Source: Pristionchus mayeri
Taxonomy: Eukaryota; Nematoda; Chromadorea; Rhabditida; Neodiplogasteridae
Direction of reading: 5' to 3'
Assembly (NCBI GenBank): GCA_036245805.1
Contig: BTRK01000003.1
Location: 37,527,215-37,591,214 of the forward strand
DNA length: 64,000 bases
The notes under the pieces were generated by a model. The model did not search any database, was not told where the DNA came from, and saw only the letters and a list, made by a program, of their open reading frames with translations. Below, piece by piece: positions 1-10,644 of the stretch; the first letter of the stretch is position 1; each line of letters starts with the position of its first letter. The position numbers and the translations under genes are program-made.

Positions 1-540
1 AATCAATAACTAGCATTGGGTCAACTACCGTATACCAATCGATAATTAGCCATGGGTCACCTCTTATTCCGTGGGTCAGATTTGTGATTTTGACCTTTGA
101 TCTTTGAATTACCGTATACCAATCAATAATTAGCATTGGGTCAACTACCGTATACCAATCGATAATTAGCCATGGGTCACCTCTTATTCCGTGGGTCAGA
201 TTTATGATTTTGACCTTTGATCTTTGAATTACCGTATACCAATCAATAATTAGCATTGGGTCAACTACCGTATACCAATCGATAATTAGCCATGGGTCAC
301 CTCTTATTCTGTGGGTCAGATTTATGATTTTGACCTTTGATCTTTGAATTACTGTATACCAATCAATAATTACCATTGGGTCAACTACCGTATACCAATC
401 GATAATTAGCCATGGGTCACCTCTTATTCCGTGGGTAAGATTTATGATTTTGACCTTTGATCTTTGAATTACCGTATACCAATCAATAATTAGCATTGGG
501 TCAACTACCGTATACCAATCGATAATTAGCCATGGGTCAA
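1..540. repeat. 120-bp tandem satellite, 4.5 copies
   Basis: The sequence repeats with an exact 120-bp period (positions 1, 121, 241, 361, 481) and only a few substitutions between copies. Each unit contains two related halves of about 30 bp, both carrying ACCGTATACCAATC, so the unit itself grew from a shorter duplication. It starts at or before the window edge and stops where the 39-bp array begins. No coding potential is seen. Confidence 0.95.
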
Positions 541-775
541 AGCATCTAGAATGTTCCAGAAAGTTCGAAAATGTTCCAAAGCTTCTAGAATGTTCCAGAA
601 AGTTCGAAAATGTTCCAAAACTTCTAGAATGTTCCAGAAAGTTCGAAAATGTTCCAAAGCATCTAGAATGTTCCAGAAAGTTCGTAAATGTTCCAAAGCT
701 TTTAGAATGTTCCAGAAAGTTCGAAAATGTTCCAAAGCTTCTAGAATGTTAAAGAAAATTCGAAAACGAGAGGGA
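541..775. repeat. 39-bp minisatellite made of heat-shock-element-like pentamers
   Basis: Six units with a 39-bp period start at 545, 584, 623, 662, 701 and 740. Each unit reads TTCTAGAATGTTCCAGAAAG and continues with alternating TTC and GAA blocks spaced by two bases, which is the nTTCnnGAAn arrangement recognised by heat shock factor. Open frames on both strands through this block are products of the repeat (39 is divisible by 3) and are not genes. Confidence 0.9.
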
Positions 776-1560
776 GAGTAGGAAAGAGGGCGGGGAAGGA
801 GTCAGGGAGAGATGGAGAGTGGGAGAGAGTGAGGAGGAGAGGGAGAGAGAGGGAAAGAGAAGGATATACAGATAAAGGGAAGGAGAGATAGGGAGAGAGG
901 GAGCGAGGGAGAGAGGAAGGGAAAGAGGGAGAGAGGGATAGAGTGGGAGAGAGGGAGAGAGAGGGAGAGAGGGAGAGAGGGAGAGAAAGGGATAGAGAGG
1001 GAGAGAGAGGAAGAGAGAGGGAGAGGGAGAAAGATGGGGAGAGGGAGAGAGAGGGAAAGAGAAGAAGAGAGAAAGAGGGAAAGAGAAGGAGAGTGAGAGG
1101 GAAAGATAAGGAGAGAGAGGGAAAGAGAAGGAGAGAGAGGGAGAGAGGCGGAGAGAGGGGGGAGAGGGAGAGAGAGGGAGAGAGGGAGAGATAGAGGGAA
1201 AAGAGGGAGAGAGGGGAAGAGAGAGGGAGAGGGGGAGAGAGGGGAAGAGAGAGGGAGAGGGAGAGAGATGGGGAGAGGGAGAGAGAGAGGGGGGAGGTGA
1301 GAGAGGGAGAGGGAGAGGGACAGAGAGGGAAAGAGAAGGAGAGAGAGAGGGAAAGATAAGGAGAGAGAGGGAGAGAGGGAGAGAGAGGGAGAGAGAGGGA
1401 GAGGGAGAGGGAGAGGGAGAGGGAGAGGGAGAGGGAGAGGGAGAGGGAGAGGGAGAGGGAGAGGGAGAGGGAGAGGGAGAGGGAAAATGAGAGGAGAGGG
1501 AGATGGAGAGGGAGAGAATGAGAGAAATAGGGAGAAAGCGCGAAGGAGAGGGAGGGAGAT
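776..1560. repeat. GA-rich polypurine low-complexity tract
   Basis: Almost pure purine on the plus strand, built from GAGAGG and GGGAGA units; a nearly perfect GGGAGA hexamer array covers about 1396-1485. Long open frames here encode only Ser/Pro or Arg/Glu runs and are artefacts of composition. Confidence 0.95.
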
Positions 1561-1633
1561 ATGTAAAGTAAGGCAGTATTAGATTTTGCATCCGAAAGAA
1601 ATAGGACGAAGCCTTAGGACAAATCCCGGAACA

Positions 1634-1673
1634 CGCCAGTCGATTGCGCGCGCCGTGGCGCGCGCGATCGGCT
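1634..1673. repeat. GC-rich short hairpin
   Basis: A perfect inverted repeat GCGCGCGCC-GT-GGCGCGCGC stands in AT-rich sequence between the polypurine tract and the foldback element. It could extrude as a cruciform; no terminator role can be assigned in a eukaryotic context. Confidence 0.6.
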
Positions 1674-2415
1674 GGTAAATAATATAATATATAAAAAATG
1701 TTTACTATCATTTGCGGTTTTGTTCCTAGTTTTGCATTACACTCACTCCACAACTTCGAATCGTTCGTGTCCAAGTCTTCTTATCGAACCGATTGAGTTG
1801 CCTAAGTGGTAATTTGCAGTGCCTGCAATGTAATTGATCGGTACTAATGATGGAAGTTAGGAAACACGTTTATATCACGCGTGTCGCCTAAGGATTGAAT
1901 AGATTTGAAGAGCCTGGTACATTTTTGACCCCTGCTTCTGTGAACATTTTTAGATAGTTCCTAATATGCCTCAACATAAACCAACAAGTTGTGTTCCATA
2001 TCTCCATCGTCGACGATGTGAGACGCCGTCAAAGCTGGCGGCTTTCGAAATCTGCCGACTTTGAGCCACTGTGCTCAGTCCATAGGTGGTCCGATGACCC
2101 ATTTTAAAAAGTTAGTCTGTGCCAAATTTCACGGAGAATACTCCTGTGCTAATGACTCATCGATAAAACTAATAATTTATTCGCATATCGATTAAATTTA
2201 TTGATTTTTGCAATTTTTAGTACCAGTGAATTTTATTAGCTCAATCAATAGAGCTCGATGAGACGAATCGATTGGTATGCTGAATGCCATATCTAAAAGA
2301 GTGAGAAAGATTCGAAAATTGCGTTATTAGATTCTCGAAAATCTGTTCGACCTCCGGGAGAGACACTCGACTTTTCATCACCGCTTGTATGAGATGCTTG
2401 GGGCCACAACAATCA

Positions 2416-2486
2416 TTCCGCATAGCTCAGTAGGTAGTGCGATTGATATTTTGCAAAAAGTCATGGGTTCAGCCCCCGGCAGCTGA
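2416..2486 (+). other. tRNA-like (SINE or tRNA pseudogene) segment
   Basis: An A-box-like TAGCTCAGTAGGTAG is followed 30 bp later by a B-box-like GGGTTCAGCCCC. The spacing fits a tRNA, but the anticodon stem does not pair and the T-loop has G in place of the invariant A58, so a functional tRNA is unlikely. It lies in the core of the foldback element. Confidence 0.3.
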
Positions 2487-2603
2487 GTCATATTTTGCTC
2501 ATTTTTTCCACCACTCTCTGAAAATCATTAAAATTCACGACTGCGCCGTTTTTTGTACAGCTTTGCGCAGCTAAAATGGCTCCAGTATTAATCAAAGAGG
2601 AAG

Positions 2604-2747
2604 ATGAATGTGGTGGAGTCGTCGGATTCTGGCATTGATGACGACGTCTTCGAGGAGGAAGTCAACAATGAAGAAGATGAGGATGAAATTCTGGTAGAGC
2701 ATGAGGAAGAGTTCATACGAAGCGTTATCGGCGAAGAGAACGAATAG
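2604..2747 (+). CDS. Short acidic open frame inside the foldback core
   Basis: An ATG-initiated frame of 47 codons is extremely rich in Glu and Asp and ends in TAG. It could be the 3' exon remnant of a gene captured by the foldback, since no other coding signal is visible around it. No family is recognised and it may not be expressed. Confidence 0.2.
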   Translation: MNVVESSDSGIDDDVFEEEVNNEEDEDEILVEHEEEFIRSVIGEENE

Positions 2748-3440
2748 ATTTGGTCATGCAAATATCTGCATCGTGTCGATTATTCCCGATTATTATATAG
2801 ATGTCAATGATATTGAAATTGAAATTGAAATATAATATATAACATGTGAATTTCAATTTCATATGATTTACAATCATAATCAATCAAAAAGGAAAGATAA
2901 AATCGATCACACTGGCGACAATAGAGGGTAGATCAAAGGTCGACTCTCTTCGCCAGAGGGTCAAACGGATTTTCGAGAATCTAATAAAGCGATTTTCTAA
3001 TCTTTCTCACTCTTTTAGATATCTCATTCAGCATACCAATCGATTCGTCTCATCGAGCTCTATCGATTGAGCCAATAAAATTCACAGGTACTAAAAAATT
3101 GCAAAAATCAATAAATTTAATCGATATGTGAATAAATTATTAGTTGTATCGATGAGTCATTAGCACAGGCGTATTCTCCGTGAAATTTGGCACAGATTAG
3201 CTTTTTAAAATGGGTCATCGGACCACCTATGGACTGAGCACAGTGGCTCAAAGTCGGAAGATTTCGAAAGCCGCCAACTTTGACGGCGTCTCACATCGTC
3301 GACGATGGAGATATGGAGCAAAACTTGTTGGTTTCTGTTGAGGGACCATATGGGCTATTCAAAATTGTCCAGAACCCAATGTCGACTTTTCCAATGTACC
3401 AGGGTTTATTCGAACCTTACGCGACACGCGTGATATTCAG

Positions 3441-3976
3441 TAAGTAAGCAGTAACGCATTATTATTTTTTTCCTTTTTCAGTAAATGTCAAGTCACCTCC
3501 TGTTGCGTTCAAAAAAGTGGACGTAATTATGCTGAAGACGATATTTTAAAATTTGTATTTTATTTGAATCTCAATATGATCATGAACAAGTTAATGAAAA
3601 GTCAAGTATTTTTCGGATCCACATGCATATATTGTTTTCTTTAGAATTGTGAACCTTATTTGCTCTTGCCGAGGGCAGTAATGTTAAAGCATGAAAGTGA
3701 CATACACGATAGATCAATTGTAGCTGACGTTTCTAATATTCCAGAAAATGGCACATAATATAATTCGAAGTAAGTGACGTCGTCTGCACTGAAATTTTGT
3801 GAGTGATTATATCATTGCCATGAATAAATCTGTGAAATTTCCTAAAACACGACAAGTCATGCGCAACTACTATTTGCGTGTTGTGAATCTTTGAAAAATC
3901 AGCATCTCAGCTGGAATTATATATTTACAAAGGATAATAATATAATAATAATAATAATAATAATATAAATAATATA
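3441..3976. other. Intergenic stretch ending in an AAT microsatellite
   Basis: AT-rich sequence with no convincing exon. An (AAT)n tract occupies about 3940-3972, directly at the insertion site of the following mariner-like element. Confidence 0.6.
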
Positions 3977-5232
3977 TCAGGTTGGTCATAAAGTTTTGCG
4001 CGATTTTGACTAAAGTACATTCTGGCATCTACAATCGTTCGTTGTTGTCCAATCAACTTAGATCTTTTAGTGGTATATAGGGGCTTTTATACTCTCTTTA
4101 GAGTACACTATCATAGATCTGTCCGATCAAGGAAAAGAATAAGGCGATGTACCAAACTTCATGTGGTTGATCAACGACGTGACTTTTCAAAGGATTTGCT
4201 TTTCATTTAGAACGGAGATAGGACCCAATCTAAACCACAGTAGTAAAGTATGATGGGAATATATCGTACTGGTGATTTTGAGACTGGCCAGCCACAAAAG
4301 GCATATTAGAAATATGCGCGTAATCCGAATTTGGGTTTTAATGGCACTTGTCAAGATACGTTTTGGAGCACTATATCTATGCCGACAGTTCTTGAGTTTT
4401 CAATTATTCATGATTGTGAACTACCTTTCCAGTAAAAGTCACAATTCCCTTTGGGGGATAATTGGGCTCTCCATTCACGAACATGGTTCTTAGGATTTTA
4501 GGTGCCCAATTTAGAACATCGAAATACACACTTTAAGTTTTTTTGTGCTAGCCATGTGGTTTGAAGGGCGGTACTTTCCTGTTAAAATTAACGAACAGCC
4601 CTTACCGTATCACTTACGATTTAGGAATATTGTGGAGGTCGCTACTTTTCCTAGGGTGAGCCGTGCTTGAAGACCCTCCATGTCAGGTTTTTCGACGTTT
4701 TCATTGTAAAATAATTGAGAAACAAATATTCTAGATGAGAAAGGAAAGTGGGCTCTTAAATATTGATGTAATAGAGAACCATGTAAGTAGTGATTACAGC
4801 GCCCATAGGTAGAGGTCACCCGCGTCAATCCTCGAAACAGGTGAGTTGCTCGATAGAAATCATATTTTTCTAAGTGTCCGTGTTTCATTGACCTCTACGA
4901 AGCCCATTTCGAATTCGGCACGTCTCTCTTTTTGAAATAGGTAGTGCACGCCTAGTGCTTTTTAATAAACTTTGTGAGTCTCCATCTTAAAATTTATCTG
5001 CGAAGTACAGCAACTTTAAATAAAATCTTATTTTTCTGAAAAATTCAAAGTTACGAAGATCTTGATTTCTTGCATAGTAGAGATACTTGGAATAGTTCAA
5101 CAATATTAGTCTAAAGGTCGAACATGTCCCTATATATCTTCATCAGGACAACACGTGGCGATTTGAGCAAAAGAAAATATACGAACTCAAACTTGGGGTC
5201 AGAAATCGCGCAAAACTTTATGACCAACCTAA
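3977..5232. mobile_element. Mariner-like element, copy 1 (non-autonomous)
   Basis: The ends are TCAGGTTGGTCATAAAG on the left and the inverted counterpart CTTTATGACCAACCTAA on the right, flanked by a TA duplication (3975-3976, 5233-5234). This is the Tc1/mariner pattern. The interior has only scattered stops and short frames, with no intact transposase. A nearly identical copy sits at 57728-58979. Confidence 0.88.
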
Positions 5233-5356
5233 TAATAATAAATTTACAAAGGTTGCTAATTTGAAGAACTAACCTCAGTCCAATGACAAATCCATCGCCG
5301 ATCGTTACACAAAATATAGGACCTGACTAAAATTATTTTAAATTAAACACCTGATG

Positions 5357-6220
5357 TTAATTCATCCAAACCGTAGTCAAAGTTGTATTGATGAGGTTGA
5401 CTTCAATGACTTGTTGTTGTCTGAATCCATCGCTGCTCTTAACCACCTTTACAATGAATGTCGACTCGAAGTGCTCCAAAAACCTGAAGTATGTGTAGAG
5501 ACCGTAAACAGCGCCCCTTAGGAGCAGAAATGGTTAACTTAAAGTGATCTCTTGGGAACTATACTAGGTAAGATCAATTAAAAAATGATTTAAACTAATT
5601 GCGGCCTCAAATTATGGGAGGATATGTAAATATAAATTCGAGAAATCTCACTCGTTATTGTGAAAATGCTCCGCTATGAAGATAATATTACCAGAATTAA
5701 ATGCATGCAAGTAGACAATCTGAAAATCAATTAAACATGACCTTTACGACTTGGCGTTGACTGACTTACTCTGACAGAGTCTGGAAAAACTATCCTGTTC
5801 ACCTCACATTGTGTATGCATGCTGCAATTTATATATTTAATCCGCAATAAAATAATTCACATTTTCTCCAGTTAAACTATTCACTTTATAAAAAATATAA
5901 ACGATCGCCGATGCCGACGTCGAAACTTATCAATAAACTGTTCATATCGGGTGAAGGCAAGTATACCATCAGATGTACATGACATTATCTGGAAATATAT
6001 AATTTAATTATGTAAGCGAGTTTCCATAATCACTATTTTTCATGAAAACATCAAACATCTTCACAATTGATAGATAATAATATCCCAATAAGAGCCAAAT
6101 AGAAAACCGAACCTGTTTGCGGATATGGTCAACTTCAATTTGCTCATGAAGCTCACTCTGAAGATGAATCTCCATTGTGGATCGGCTCCAGATTGCCTCA
6201 TTGTTGTCCTTTGAGCTCAT
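5357..6220 (-). CDS. Unknown small protein, five exons
   Basis: Five exons join in phase on the minus strand: 6113-6220, 5885-5988, 5770-5821, 5652-5719 and 5357-5483, giving 459 nt and 152 aa. The start ATG encodes MSSKDNNEAI and the C-terminus ends VWMN. Every junction has GT/AG signals, and the summed length is a multiple of three, which supports a real gene. The protein is hydrophilic at the N-terminus, has a basic RRRHRRS patch near residue 63, then a series of short hydrophobic beta-like segments. No signal peptide or TM helix is evident and I do not recognise the family. The upstream side abuts the MITE at 6292. Confidence 0.65.
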
Positions 6221-6291
6221 TATGCGTCTAAAATTAGTCTACAATTTTGCGTAATTGCACTACAACATTATCATAGTGTGATGAATAGTGC

Positions 6292-8014
6292 GGTGGGTGA
6301 CAAAACGTAAACAAATCACAGCTAACTCGAGAGTCGACTTTGGAACATTGGAGTTGTTGTATTGTTACCAGTGTGCGCTCCACTGCACCGCCCTGTTTAC
6401 ATCCTCTGACTAGGTGTGTTCATGGTGCAAAATAAAATATTTTAGTGAAAAATCATGGTTAGATAAACACTAAATACCTAAACCAATCGATGTACATGTT
6501 ACTGGAATACAGTAGTTACTGGAGTACTTGAATATCAATTGGTTGCGGTATTCAGTGTTCATCTAACCATGATTTTCCACTTGATCACTCAATATTGGAC
6601 CATGATCCTATATATTAGGTTGGCATGAAAGTCTTTGTCACTGGTTTTGTTTTTCCACTGCTCGTCGCAGATGGACTTTGACATTTCCTCGTGCCTAGTG
6701 AATAACAAGCAGTGAGGGGCCTTCAACGTAAAGAACTTCCCATTCCCTTCCCATCAGAAAGGGGCAAGTAGAGGAACGATGTATGTCACAAGTGCCATCC
6801 ACTTCAGTCATGTTCTGATTTGCATTTCAATATCTGACTTCACGATGAAGGATTCAGATACCCTACTGAAGTATCTTTATGGCACACGTGCCCCCTCTAC
6901 AACTCCATATGTAATTGGTTCCATCGCTTCGAAGAAGACGACTTGGCCCTCAATGATCAGGATCGGTCTGGAAGACCTGGTGAGTTGGATTTGGAAACGT
7001 TGAAGGAAGTTGTGGAAACATACCCATTTCAAAGTGCCCGTGAAATGACTATTGCACTTAGAGTCCACCATAGCACTGTCAAAGACGGCTTGAGATCTAT
7101 TGGAATGAGGAAATTTATCGGTCGATACATATCCCATTATCTTTCCCAAGCCAGCCGTGACCGTCGAGTCGATGATTCCATTACTCTCCTCATTTCCCAA
7201 GGCGGGGATCGATGGATGGAACGGCTCATAACGGGGAATGAGAAGTGGGTCCTCTACGATAACAACCACAGGAGAACCCAACGGGTTGGAGAAGGAGAGA
7301 CTTCACGGGGTGTCCCAAAACTTGATCTGCAAGCCAATAAAAAAAAGCTGTCAATGTGATGGGGAGTGGTTGGCGTAATCTTATCGGAGCTACTACCTGA
7401 GGGCATGTCAATCACCGTGGTCAAGTACGTCACACACCTACATAATTTGAAGCTGGAAGTCGATCATTCAAGGCTGAGGACAAGAAAGTGTATACTCAAC
7501 AAAATGACCCCCGTCATCAGGTCTCCAATCAAATCAAGCAGGAACTGGCTAGATAGCGATGGATGGTTCTCCCTCACCACCCGTACTCTTCTGACATGGC
7601 ACCGTAAGATTACGGGCTTTTCGCAGACCTGACCCATGCCGTTCGAGGTAGGGCCTTCAATTCCCGTATATGTCTCGAGGTTGAACGCAAGCAATACTTT
7701 GCATCATGCCCAGTCGGGTTCTAAAGGGAGGGGATCCATACATTGCAGGTACGTTGGGCACATATTGTCAATAATGATGACAAGTATAAAAGAACTCATG
7801 CTTTTCATTTCTCCAAGAAATAAAGTTTTGAAAAAGTGACAAAGACTTTCATGCCAACCTGATACATAGATATGAAGCGAAACTTATAATCGCCTAGTCG
7901 GAGGATCTAAACAGGGTGGTGCAGTGGAGCGCATACTGGAAACAATGCAACAACTCGTCAGTTCCTAAGTAGACTCTCGAGGAAGTTATGATTTGTTTAA
8001 GTTTTGTCACCCCC
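6292..8014. mobile_element. Long-TIR MITE split by a mariner insertion
   Basis: The left end (about 6292-6417, GGTGGGTGACAAAACG...) is repeated inverted at about 7893-8014 (...GTTTTGTCACCCCC), giving TIRs near 125 bp that include the block GCGCTCCACTGCACC. The flanks AATAGTGC and AATAATGC may be a diverged 8-bp target duplication, as in hAT-type elements. The same TIR family bounds 43583-46870. Removing the nested mariner leaves an element of about 470 bp with no coding capacity. Confidence 0.75.
6615..7862 (+). mobile_element. Mariner transposon, degenerate transposase
   Basis: TIRs TTAGGTTGGCATGAAAGTC / GACTTTCATGCCAACCTGA are flanked by TA. Fragments of a mariner transposase in more than one frame cover about 6840-7630: a DRSGRPGELD segment followed by a helix-turn-helix-like stretch, then GNEKWVLYDN, which corresponds to the TGDEKW motif carrying the first catalytic Asp. 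The Asp is Asn here, and frameshifts and a stop at 7357 break the frame, so the element is dead. Confidence 0.9.
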
Positions 8015-9057
8015 AAATAATGCAATTCAGCGATTTATCGTCTTACACTGCTTAGGGTTGTTTTTGGGATGAACAGAGCTGGAAATTTGAAGACAGTCTC
8101 GAGGAGGCGGGGACAAAAGGCGTTTGGCAGGGAATAATAGAGTTCCGAAAAATAAATTCAGAAAATACCAGTTCAGAAAAACTATATTGCAAAAAAAATT
8201 AAAGTACGAGATGAGAAAGGAAATTGTGTAATATGGACCGAGCAGCAAAACATAATTAAAAGCGACTAGCGAACATAATTAAAAGTGATCATTACCGCAA
8301 TCATAATCCATAACAAATTGCTATGTAATAAATAGCAACGGACTGAAATTAAGCAGCACTGTATCGGTATTTCTACTCGTTATTTCATCACTAATTCTCG
8401 TTCTAACCAGACTCTCTTTCAAGGACGAGTCAGTAAAGAAGATGAGTGACTAAAGGAGAGAGAGTCAGTTCTCCTTTCACGAGAAAGGGAGAAGAAAGAG
8501 AGTGCAGTACAGAATGAACACTCTCAGAGTGTTCATGTTCTAGGCAGTTTCCTTGGACTTTGACAGGCTACAAAATTTGCACTGGCGAAACTCGAGTATG
8601 TACAATTGGGTAATATTTTCCAATTATGATACATCAGTTCTCGATTTTGTTCAATTTGTTGTATCGGCGAGATCCGATATATCACAATTTCACCCCCATT
8701 TCTCACTTTCCCGTCAATAGTCGATCACCGATGGATAAACGATACTAGCGACCTTCGGTAGCTACGTTGTTCGCGGGGTTACATGATAAAAATATATGCT
8801 ATCTGCGACTGGTGATAGCCTTCCTAAAACGTTGTAAACGGGTCGTGAGGACTCGAGCGATCCGGAAAAGTTGCTGACGGTGCTTCCCTTGATCCGCTCA
8901 CTACTCCCCTTCAGCAAATTTTTCGGATCGCCCTCGGCCTCACGAGCCTTTCACAACGCTCACGCTGCGGGGAGTGAGATCAGGTTGGGAAGCATTTTTG
9001 CTTAAACATCGCATAGAAATGATAGAAAAGGTTGAATTTATGTGCATATTTTATCAC
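8015..9057. other. Intergenic, no gene seen
   Basis: AT-rich with purine-rich GAGAAAG patches around 8400-8530. No exon series with splice signals was found on either strand. Confidence 0.5.
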
Positions 9058-9600
9058 ATTGCATTGATGATGTAATATCAAAAAAAATGAAAATGCTCGA
9101 CCTGGGTATACTTATGGTCAAGGTCCGTAGTCTGGGTGACGCGTTTAAGCCGAGATATAGCTAAAAACTAGTATTGCGTCACGTTGCATAGTGATGATGT
9201 AATACCAAATTTTGAAAGAGCTCACTCTGGGAAGTACAATGGTTAAGGGCAGGGCTCTAGGCGATAAGTTTCAAGCGAATTATTGCCAAAAACAATTATT
9301 TCTTTATCTTGCGTAACTATGACGTAATACCAAATTTTGAAAGCATTCTCCAAGGGCATTCTTCAATGGTCAAGATCCGAGTTATGGGCAATGAGTTTGA
9401 AGCGAGCTAGAGGCAAAAAAAACGGAATGTTGCCTAGTGATGATGCATGATGATGCAATCGCTATTAAATTTGAAAGTCATGCCGGTAGGTTTCGTTTGG
9501 TCAAGGACTTATAATTTGAGCTGAGTTACAGCGGAAAAACGAACGTGTCAGACAGACAATCAAGCAAACACGGACAGACAGACATTTTGTATTTTTATAC
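9058..9600. repeat. Degenerate ~120-bp tandem repeat
   Basis: Four diverged units share the order TTGC-TAGTGATGATGTAATACCAAATTTTGAAAG, then a Cys/Gly-like TGGTCAAG block and a TTTGAAGCGAG block. They are followed by CAGACAGACA repeats at about 9550-9590. The divergence suggests an old repeat, possibly part of a decayed element. Confidence 0.6.
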
Positions 9601-10644
9601 TATGTAACACGGCTTACACACACACACTTGTACATTGTACATCGATAGTTCCGTTAATTTCCGACCCTTATTCATCAAAAATGAATGGGTATAATATATG
9701 TCCCAGTTCCCTGTTGAAGACATGATGTAGTTTCATGAGCGAACCTCACGTTATGTCTGTGAACGTTTACGCTATGCACAGCGAGGAATTTGCTATCTCA
9801 TTTTTTTCAGGACGAAGCACGCCAGTGTTTGAACAGTTCTACAAAATGCATTCGTAATGCATGAATCTGCTTGATAAATTCTTTGTGTATCCATGATTAT
9901 AGATTTGAGGTTGTCGGAACTTGCAATATAACCTCGTGACGTATCTAATTGGGATAATTGAGGAGTGACTGCTCCCGACCTGGCATAATCAATGAATATT
10001 TTTATTATTGAAATGGTGAATGCGAAATACCAATTCCATTCACATTACTCTTATCTGTTTACCGCTGCTTTCCCCTTACCACCATTGAAAAAATTTCGAA
10101 TTTTCAATTTCGAAATTACCAATGTGTTTGTCTCCGTTACGGGATCGCTAGAGTTGAGACCCTCCGTTCCTATCATGTATGACTCAATCGGTTGATAGCA
10201 CAGTTGTGCACATGCCCATACTCACAATACAATACGCGCTCCCTGACTCATCGAGTTTCGGATTTTATCGTAATTGATCTTTGCTTCCTATTAATTTTGA
10301 AGTTTCTTGATCGACAAGTACAAGGATATCATGCCCACAACACCACGGCGTGGGGTGATGGATCGATATACTCGATGACATTTCGAAATTCGTTAATTTG
10401 AGATCCCCCTCGATTTAACTCACAATAACTTCAAGAAATTTTGACCCAATATGATCGAGTTCAGTTTTTATATATGGAATCCTTCTCTAAATTTGTTTCT
10501 CATTCTTGCTGATCTCTAACAAACTGTGACAATCTGTACACAGTTCGATGTTTTCACTGAGACCAGTCTTCCCACTGTGGTCTTATCATTACTGACTCAA
10601 TTCTCACTCTCATTCTCTCGCCTGCCCCTCTGTCATTTAGCACG
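9601..10644. other. Intergenic, no gene seen
   Basis: AT-rich sequence upstream of the first pseudokinase copy. No supported exons; the short frames at 9992-10401 lack splice or paralogue support. Confidence 0.5.

Larger units (their letters stand above)
1871..3440. mobile_element. Foldback element with ~480-bp inverted arms
   Basis: The segment from about 1871 to 2352 recurs in reverse complement from about 2965 to 3440, with roughly 90% identity by eye. The outer ends share a TATCACGCGTGTCGC-type block. The ~600-bp core holds a tRNA-like segment and a short acidic open frame. No transposase is recognisable, so this is a non-autonomous foldback or long-TIR element. Confidence 0.75.

Noticed and set aside
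1..775. CRISPR-like array
   Set aside because: Repeats are contiguous, without unique spacers, in an evident eukaryotic genome.
526..781. Open frames with a 13-residue repeat on both strands
   Set aside because: They result from the 39-bp tandem unit being a multiple of three; no start context or conservation.
749..1774. 341-codon Ser/Pro-rich open frame on the minus strand
   Set aside because: It is the antisense of the GA polypurine tract; codon content is only repeat composition, with no splice or domain support.
2416..2486. Functional tRNA gene
   Set aside because: The A and B boxes are present, but anticodon and acceptor stems do not pair and A58 is missing.
4610..4888. 92-codon minus-strand frame in the mariner-like element (also 58362-58586)
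   Set aside because: Shows no mariner transposase motif and differs between copies by indels; treated as chance ORF in a non-autonomous element.
7226..7411. Minus-strand frame in the mariner
   Set aside because: Antisense to the degenerate transposase; the plus strand carries the recognisable motifs.
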